Part shown: in pieces, positions 57,307 through 64,000 of the stretch | Numbering within the stretch: position 1 is the stretch's first letter | Layout: each line of letters starts with the position of its first letter | NCBI RefSeq assembly: GCF_000182925.2 | Contig: NC_026503.1 | Location: forward strand, 2,046,001 to 2,110,000 | Source: Neurospora crassa OR74A | Lineage: Eukaryota > Ascomycota > Sordariomycetes > Sordariales > Sordariaceae | DNA length: 64,000 nt | Direction: 5' to 3' | Translations under genes and position numbers: made by a program | The notes under the pieces: generated by a model | Database searches by the model: none | Told to the model about the DNA's origin: nothing | The model's input: only the letters and a program-made list of their open reading frames with translations

Positions 57307-58072
57307 CTAGAGAACCTGAAAACAGATACCCCGAGGTTGGGGCGATACAGTAGACGTACCATGTGAATGACGGAGGTGGTTTCCATCCAGGTCGCCTCCT
57401 TCACTTGGTCGCGTTCCAGAGGGCATGTAGCGCATATGGATGGTAGGCCTTGCTTCGCAGTATTTAATCAGTAAGTACCTACCTGTAGGTACAGTCCCGG
57501 TGAGAATGGAACTGAGACCCACTTGTTTGTGTCACGTGCATTGGCTACTCTTAGCCTATTTAAGCTAGCTTGTCTCTCCAGATCCCTCTTCTCTTCTACT
57601 CTTCAGCCTACTTTTGACCAATGAGAAATCATCACTTTTTAGAACCGTTATTTATACAGTAGTACGGGTACACCCACGAACCTCGAGTGGCATCCAGAAA
57701 ACGGGCTACACCCTGTTGGCATGGCACTTATAGCGTGTCGTCCAGACGGTCCAGGGGATGCGATAAGATAAGCGTCACGCCCAAGAGTTCATGACGACCC
57801 GTTCTTGTCGACGAGACTTAGCAATTCGTGGCCTCCAACACCAACTTTGACCTCAACAACTTTTTACAGTCCATTGTTCACCACCCAGCATTTTTTTCGA
57901 TTCCTCTTCTCGCGGCACAGCCTGAAAGAACCAGTATTGAATCGAACCTACGACATATCACAGCTATTGGATCTAGCCAGCTCTACTCCAGACAGCTGTC
58001 GCAAATCACCACCACCGTCTACGTCGTGTCCCGTCGCTCGTCCACGATCCGCTCTCGCTTGCCGCCCTCACA

Positions 58073-59344
58073 ATGGAACAACCAGGGCCCATTACCGACA
58101 TTGCCAAGCCTGGCATCAAAGCGCCCCGCGATTTGGCCATTTCGCTGCGAGAAGAAGTTGCTCGGATTCTAGGGAGGAGTTCCATTGGCTTTCCCGGAGC
58201 ACAACCCGTCAGCTTTGCTCGCAAGCACCTGGAGGAACTACGAAGAGAGGAGTAAGCCAAGGCTCGTCTGTTACGGTTGCGCATGTCATGACTTCTGGCT
58301 AACCATCCGTAAAGCTACTATGTCTGCGAAAAATCCGACGGCATTCGCTACCTCCTCTACCTGACCGTCGACGAAGAAGGGCAGGAAGTCCAATACCTGA
58401 TCGACCGCAAAAACGACTACTGGTTCCTCCCTCGCAACAGCATGCACTTCCCCATGCCAAACGACATTCAAGCCTTTCATCGCGGCACCATCATCGACGG
58501 CGAGCTGGTGATGGACACAGTGCCCGGCACAAACGGTCGAAAAGAACCGCGCTTCCTCGTCTTCGACCTACTCGCGCTCGACGACAAAGCCGAACTTTTG
58601 AACAAACCTCTCGACAAGCGCCTCGGCTACTTCAGCGCCTACATATACGAACCCTACAAAAAGCTGCTTCAACAGTTCCCACAGGAAATTCCCTTCATGG
58701 CCTTCAAGGTGGAGATGAAGCGCATGGAGCTGTCGTACGGCATCGAGACCATGTTCCGCGAAGTAATACCTGCCTTGAAACACGACAGCGACGGTCTCAT
58801 CTTTACGTGCCGCACCACCCCTTACCACTTCGGCACCGACCCGCACATTCTCAAGTGGAAAGCGCCGCACGAGAACACGTTGGATTTCCGCATGCGCCTC
58901 AATTTCCCCCTTGTACAAGCCACCGAGGCCGAACTTGACGAAGGGTTTCCCGAACAATTTACAGATTACGACTCGGTCCCACAAGCGGAACTGTACGTTT
59001 TCTGCGGCAACGACGGACCGGGCGGAAGCAAATACGAACTCTTTCCGGACCCACTTTATATCGCGGAGGACGAGTGGGAGACGCTCAAGGCGCTGGGCGA
59101 CCCGTTGCAGGATCGCGTGGTGGAGTGCTGTCTGGATGCCGAAAACCGGTGGCGGCTGTTCAGGTTTCGTGACGATAAGAATGAGGCGAACCATACGAGT
59201 ACCGTCTCCAGCGTCATGGCGAGTATAAGGGATGGCGTGTCGGATCAGGAACTTCTGAGCGCGGCGACGGCGATAAAGGAGAGCTGGAAGATACGCGCGC
59301 AGAAGAGGAAGGAGCAGCAGCAGCAGCAGCAGCCGAAGCACTGA
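58073..59344 (+). CDS. ceg1: mRNA-capping enzyme subunit alpha (GTP:RNA guanylyltransferase, Ceg1)
   Basis: Exons 58073-58251 and 58315-59344, 402 residues. The intron (GTAAGC...GGCTAACC...AAAG) joins LRRED to YYVCEK. The nucleotidyltransferase motifs are complete: motif I CEKSDGIR with Lys66 as the GMP-accepting lysine; motif III IDGELVMD; motif IIIa FDLLALD; motif IV SDGLIFT; motif V LKWKAP; and an OB-fold C-terminus with ENRWRLFRFRDDK. The enzyme adds GMP to the 5'-diphosphate end of nascent pre-mRNA, working with an RNA triphosphatase subunit in the nucleus. Length fits fungal alpha subunits. The tail ends in a short Gln run. The ATG at 58073 is the first in frame, and the upstream leader is CT-rich. 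Confidence 0.95.
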
Positions 59345-60054
59345 TTGTGTGCCCAGCGCTGGCGGAGCAGGCCCGTGAGGTTTGAGCGGTGTTCTTTAGG
59401 GGCTATTTGGAGGGCCGGTGACTTTCCTCTTCCCTTCTTGTTTCCTTGTTCTATTTCATCGGTGTTTAGTGGTCTGACTTGGAAACAGGTGCTGATATCT
59501 GCACCGACTATACCTGGGCGTTTGGGGAATGGTGGGCTTTTGTTTTGGGCGGTAGCTCTTAATGCATATCTTTTTTTTGCCCTTTCCAGTTGTGAAATGG
59601 CATAGAGGGTGATTAGTATTACCCGTGCTGGGACCCCGCAGAGTTCTCTCTCTCTGTGCAGAATTGCGAGTGAGACTTGTCGATTCAAGTGATGTGTATC
59701 ATTTATTTTGTCTTGGCTATGGGTAAGTTTGTTTCGAGTTGCCCTGATGACTACCCAAAACCATCCAACAGAACAATATTGAACTACCTTGTTGCTTTTA
59801 ACTAGGTGAAAGACGCTGGGAGAACCTATCGGTCATTGTGCCATCGAATGACATGTCCTTTACATCGAGTTCATCTTACAAAGACCAAATCACTTCCTCA
59901 ATCAAGTGCGAATGAAAGTAACTCAAAGAGAATTGTAAACTGTGTAAGCAACAGGACATAACGACACACCAGCACATGCATATAACGGTGTTCAATTGTA
60001 TATCCAAATACTAAATAAATCTAACTCCCATTTCCTCTCCCCTCCCCTCATCAT
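59345..60054. other. Convergent 3' spacer
   Basis: Shared 3' flank of the capping-enzyme and uracil phosphoribosyltransferase genes. AATAAA at about 60012 on the plus strand may serve a long ceg1 3' UTR. No gene seen. Confidence 0.5.
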
Positions 60055-60967
60055 TTACTTGCCAATTGTCAAAAACAAGCGATCCCCCACATCTCCCAAT
60101 CCCGGCTTCAACATACCCCCCTTTGTAAGTTCCTGGTCCACACCGGCCAGCCAGATCTCGGTTCCCTCGGGCCACTCCTCGGCTACCTTCTTCACACCTT
60201 CGGCGGCGCCGAGCACGGAAAGAACAATGACGCGCTTCGCGCCCCATTCGATCAACGTCTGGATGGCGGCCGCGCAGGTGCCGCCGGTGGCGATGATGGG
60301 GTCGAGGATGATGGCTAGGTCGGAGGCAGTTTCCTGGGTGGGGGAGACGAGGTGATTAGGCAGGTTGTTGTAGTACTCGACGGGGGCCAAGGTGATGGGA
60401 TCGCGGAAGAGGCCGAGGTGGTGTACTGGGACGGGTTGGGGGAGGATGGTTTGGATTGCTGTTTTATTTTTTTTGCGGTGTCGTTAGCCAGGTTCTCTTT
60501 ATGTAGAGCGAAACCAGCGGGGGAGGATGGTAAGTAGATAGGTAGCAGAGGAGGAGAAGAGCAGGAGTCGGTAGCAGGAAGGAGAAGAAAGGGGAGACAA
60601 CAGTAACACAAAACAGAACGAATGGAAGAAATCAGGTAGTAAACCCAGAGAAGAAAGAAAGAAAGAAAGAAAGAAAGCAAGACGTACCCTCCACCATTCC
60701 CAATCCACTCCTCAAAATCGGGATCAACGAGATATTCCCCGGCGTTGCCGTAGTAGTCTCATAAGTAAACCCGAGGGGCGTTTCCGCCTGGGGACCGGGA
60801 GCCGTGGTCATGGCCTTTGCGAGAGCTTCTGAGCCCAAGAGCAAAGAAATCTCGTGGATCAAGGTCTTGACATCTCGCGCGCTGGTGGTCTTGGAGCGCA
60901 GCTGCGATAGCTTGGCGAGGAGGCAGGGATGCGTGGAAACGTGGACGTTGGGTGGTAGAGAAGACAT
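60055..60967 (-). CDS. fur1: Uracil phosphoribosyltransferase (Fur1/Upp type)
   Basis: Exon 1 60967-60688, intron 60687-60459 (229 nt, GTACGT...ACAG), exon 2 60458-60055; 227 residues. The splice joins LGMVEG to AIQTILPQ. The enzyme makes UMP from uracil and PRPP in pyrimidine salvage. Visible motifs are TYETTTATPGNISLIPILRS, the LILDP-type PRPP loop (LAIILDPIIATGGTCAAAI), and the uracil-binding C-terminal region (KPGLGDVGDRLFLT). Length matches the family (about 210-250). Intron 1 begins with GTACGT and then a CTTT microsatellite. Confidence 0.95.
60651..60677 (+). repeat. GAAA microsatellite in the UPRT intron
   Basis: Tandem GAAA units, reading CTTT on the sense strand, starting within ~10 nt of the 5' splice site. 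Confidence 0.85.
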
Positions 60968-62039
60968 GATGAGCAGTCTTGTGTTGGTAGTGGCGGTGAT
61001 GGTGTTATTCGGTATAATCGACGAGGTACGTGTTGATATGGTTTTCTGGTTTGCTATGATAGTGGTGGTCGTTGTGGTGTCGTCGAGATGTTGATGCTAC
61101 CGATGGTGTGTTTGAACAACAAAAAGTTGAAACGAGGAATACAGAAGAGTAGTAGGATAGGAAGAACACGAAGACGTCTCGGGAATCTAACGGAGGCTAC
61201 ATATCATCTATCAGACAGACAACGACTGACTGACCGCGAGTGGGACGGGGCCGAGCTGAGAGGGCGACTCCGGCGAGTGAGATGGCACTCAAGCTCCCAT
61301 CGCCGTGTTCCGAAGCTCCCCTCGGGCAGGTTGCACTGATTCCGTCTCTAGCGTACTTCTGTTATCCGCGAATCTGAGCAACTACACAGCTACTCTAACT
61401 CACTTGACCTTTCTTCTACTGCGTATGGATACGTAAGACGCCTGTCCCGGCACTCCAAGTGGCCCAGTGTCCATGTCTATGTCTTGAGCCAAGACAGGAA
61501 CGAACAACCTACACCAAGCATCAGTGAGGTTTGGTACTTGGACGGTGAGCATTGGCAGTCACTCAGTGAGGGACCGGAGGGGGGGGAAGGACAGCAAGGT
61601 ACCTTACAGGGAAGGTCACTTGTGTCAATGATTGGAGACGTCTCCGCATTCAGGACGATCAAGTGGGGTGCGGGGCCTTTGCTTTGACAGGGAACCGTTC
61701 TTTCTCCACCCAGTCTCCATCCCCCCCGGCATTCATGACGATAAGATAACAAGAGTGAGGTCAAAGACCCGTACAGTAACCGCTATCAGGCCGTTACTGT
61801 CACAATGGCACTGTCACTATCAGATTCAGCAGATCCGTCATCGGCTTTACGCTACACAGTACAGAGATAGTAATTACAGAAACCTTGAAACAACAAACAT
61901 GCACTGCGAATCAGAGCGAGCCCGAACCACCATCCTTTTGGTAATGGAAACATGTGCGGCCTATGGTGATGCTTGATCTGTTGTAGTATCTCTCTTTCTT
62001 CCCCCACGGACGGCCATATCGGTATTGTTAGGATTAGTG
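60968..62039. other. Divergent promoter region of the UPRT and fluoride exporter genes
   Basis: No gene supported. It contains both 5' leaders; the UPRT leader is AC-rich on its sense strand. Confidence 0.5.
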
Positions 62040-63620
62040 ATGATGACCGCCCCGAGCGATACCGAGGGATACACTGGAGGGCAAGGAGATTCCCCTGATT
62101 CACCCGACCGCAACCGTCAGCGCAACCTCGTCGACGACCACAATCACAATCAAGGACAAGATGATGGATACAGCCAGGGACATGTAACCGGGACAGGGTT
62201 ACATCCGCTTCACCAGTCACAAGGCCGTTACCCTCGCGCCTCTTCGCGCCGTGCCTCAGCCGCGCCCCTCAACTACGATGTGCCAGACGACTATGCACAC
62301 CTCGAGGCATCCAATATATCGCCAGTCCAGAATCCAGACGAGGATCCCATCACTCGCCTTGACACTCTAGAGCGGGTCAGGACTCGCGATAGGGACTACC
62401 TTCGGGAACAAAGACGGAAACCACTACCACCACCACAAGAGCCCGAGTCATCAGCAGAAGACTACGAAAGAGAAAAGCAAGCCGGTGTCGTTGCCAAAAG
62501 ACAAAAAGTCTCGCGCCTCGCCACCGAACTCTACACCATCTCGTACCTCATCTTCTTCTCCCTCCTCGGCACCCTCGCCAGACTGGGCCTACAAGCCCTC
62601 ACCTCTGCCTACCCACAATCACCCATTATCTTCCCCTCGATATGGCCCAACTTTGCCGGCTGTGTGGTTATGGGCTTCCTGGCTGAGGATCGCATGCTCT
62701 TCCGGCCAGACTGGGGCCAACAACAACCTAACCCCAAAAAAGACGACGACGATGATGAAGAAGCCAAGGACATCGACCCAGCAGCAGCCAAGAAAGCTCA
62801 CATGGCCCTGAAAAAGACCATCCCGCTCTACGTCGGTCTCGCAACCGGCTTCTGCGGCTCTTTTACTTCCTTCTCCTCCTTCATCCGGGACATCTACTTG
62901 GCGCTTTCCAACGACCTCGCTGCCCATGGTAGTAGTGCTGCCCCCGTCTCCCGAAACGGCGGTTACTCCTTCATGGCCCTCCTCGCCGTCACTATAACCA
63001 CCATCTCCCTCTCCCTCTCTGGCCTTTTTGCGGGTGCCCACCTCGCCATCGCCATCGCCACCCTCTTCACCCGTTTCGATTTGGGTCTGCCCTACACGTT
63101 CGTTAGCCGCATCCTCGACCGTCTCATCGTCCTTTTGGGATTCGGCTGCTGGCTAGGCGCCGTGTTGCTGAGTATCTGGCCACCTGACCGCCACTCTGCT
63201 CAACCAGAAAAAGAGCGCTGGCGCGGCACGGCAACCTTTGCCCTCGTCTTTGCCCCCTTGGGCTGTCTCACGCGGTTCTACGCCTCGGCGCATCTCAACG
63301 GACGGCTGCCCAGTTTTCCGTTGGGGACTTTTGTGGTGAACATGCTAGGCACGGCGGTCTTGGGCATGGCGTGGGATTTGAACCATGTGCCGAGTTTGGG
63401 AGGAGTGGTGGGGTGTCAGGTGCTGCAGGGTGTGGCCGACGGGTTTTGCGGGTGCTTGACGACGGTGTCCACGTGGGTTTCCGAGTTGGCGGCGTTGAGG
63501 CGGAGACATGCCTATGTTTATGGGGGTGCGAGTGTGGGCGGGGGTTTGGCGTTGATGGTGGTTGTTATGGGGAGTTTGCGGTGGACGGAGGGGTTTGGTG
63601 AGGTAAAGTGTATTTCTTGA
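62040..63620 (+). CDS. fex: Fluoride export protein (CrcB/FEX family), fused two-domain form
   Basis: Single exon, 526 residues counted from the first ATG at 62040 (a second ATG follows directly). The N-terminal ~150 residues are polar and disordered. Two CrcB units follow. Unit 1 has LLGTLARLGL, WPNFAGCVVMGFLA and the pore motif TGFCGSFTSFSSFIRDI. Unit 2 has APLGCLTRFYASAHL, PLGTFVVNMLGTAVLGM and DGFCGCLTTVSTWVSEL. They are joined by a linking helix region (LDRLIVLLGFGCWLGAVLLS), which lets the two units adopt opposite orientations in the plasma membrane. The bacterial protein is a homodimer of one unit; the eukaryotic FEX is a single fused chain. It exports fluoride and protects against its toxicity. 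A loop insert rich in Asp/Glu (KKDDDDDEEAKDID) splits unit 1. Confidence 0.93.
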   Translation: MMTAPSDTEGYTGGQGDSPDSPDRNRQRNLVDDHNHNQGQDDGYSQGHVTGTGLHPLHQSQGRYPRASSRRASAAPLNYDVPDDYAHLEASNISPVQNPDEDPITRLDTLERVRTRDRDYLREQRRKPLPPPQEPESSAEDYEREKQAGVVAKRQKVSRLATELYTISYLIFFSLLGTLARLGLQALTSAYPQSPIIFPSIWPNFAGCVVMGFLAEDRMLFRPDWGQQQPNPKKDDDDDEEAKDIDPAAAKKAHMALKKTIPLYVGLATGFCGSFTSFSSFIRDIYLALSNDLAAHGSSAAPVSRNGGYSFMALLAVTITTISLSLSGLFAGAHLAIAIATLFTRFDLGLPYTFVSRILDRLIVLLGFGCWLGAVLLSIWPPDRHSAQPEKERWRGTATFALVFAPLGCLTRFYASAHLNGRLPSFPLGTFVVNMLGTAVLGMAWDLNHVPSLGGVVGCQVLQGVADGFCGCLTTVSTWVSELAALRRRHAYVYGGASVGGGLALMVVVMGSLRWTEGFGEVKCIS

Positions 63621-64000
63621 GGTGGCAGGTGCAATGGTAGGTAATGGATGCATGATAAGGGGTTGGTGGCTGTTAAAAGTTGGGCGTTTGTCACTGGGTG
63701 CATATGTTGTTTGTTTATGGCAAGAATTGTTGGATGAGCCAACAGCAATGATCTGCTAAATATTATCCTGATGTTTGGAATGTATTACCACCCTTTCAGT
63801 ACTGCTGTCACGCTCACCATGTTCTATCAAAGATGCCAGCAATTAAAGGTATCAAAGACCCGGGGGTGGGGAGGTACGACGGGATTTTGGATGAGCTAGG
63901 CTGACAAACAAAAAAGATCTAGAGAAAAAATATTCAACAAGCCTCTAAACTGACCAAAGAACCCTTTGATCTACATGCTCCCTATCCAGAGGGCCCCTTT
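63621..64000. other. 3' flank at right edge
   Basis: Downstream of the fluoride exporter. A G-run (CCCGGGGGTGGGGAGG) lies near 63860. No gene seen before the window ends. Confidence 0.5.

Larger units (their letters stand above)
56467..58072. other. Spacer between snx41 and the capping-enzyme gene
   Basis: Contains the snx41 3' UTR with an AATAAA at 56624-56629. There is a 12-bp inverted repeat at 57271-57306 and a palindrome at 57475-57492. No gene supported. Confidence 0.5.

Noticed and set aside
1-64000. A biosynthetic gene cluster or heterokaryon-incompatibility (NLR/HET) region.
   Set aside because: No PKS, NRPS, terpene cyclase, HET, NACHT or patatin domains were seen; the recognisable genes are conserved housekeeping or regulatory types.

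Overview
The window looks like nuclear DNA of a filamentous ascomycete, most likely a Sordariales species close to Neurospora or Sordaria. The evidence is short introns (mostly 49-121 nt) with GTRNGT donors and GCTAAC/GCTGAC-type branch sites, CT-rich leaders, long gene-poor spacers, and proteins of familiar ascomycete families. There is no operon structure, and I found no convincing tRNA, rRNA or CRISPR. The window shows no obviously AT-rich, RIP-mutated repeat block. The species assignment is inference.

Layout. 1-1650: 5' half of a minus-strand PAS-domain kinase gene running off the left edge. 1651-8340: long spacer. 8341-18099: three plus-strand genes, an F-box/LRR protein ending in a CaaX box, a triple-KH RNA-binding protein and a HUT1/SLC35B-type nucleotide-sugar transporter. 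19308-21743: a minus-strand dual-specificity phosphatase. 21744-28766: a 7 kb spacer holding a 179-bp MITE-like element and a 52-nt poly(A) tract. 28767-35011: a large Ser/Pro-rich protein of unknown function and tRNA 2'-phosphotransferase. 35756-37426: a Myb/SANT-like protein with a polyQ tail. 37427-43027: another gene-poor spacer. 43028-47176: a Tfc7-like histidine phosphatase with a 12-codon first exon and an acidic-aromatic trafficking-type protein. 47831-52578: a TBC Rab-GAP convergent with a dsRNA-binding-type protein. 54311-59344: sorting nexin Snx41 and the mRNA guanylyltransferase. 60055-63620: uracil phosphoribosyltransferase and a fused, two-domain CrcB/FEX fluoride exporter.

The genes are housekeeping or regulatory and are not an obvious cluster. 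Loose themes are RNA processing (capping enzyme, Tpt1, KH and dsRBD proteins, Tfc7), membrane traffic (Snx41, TBC GAP, acidic-motif protein, Hut1) and signalling (PAS kinase, dual-specificity phosphatase, SCF F-box). Exon joins were worked out by hand from splice signals, frame continuity and protein-family continuity.

I did not find a convincing new multi-gene system. The most unusual items are the MITE-like element, the CaaX-tailed F-box protein, the 24-residue tandem phosphosite-like repeat, the catalytic micro-exon of the Tfc7-like gene, and several hairpin clusters in spacers.
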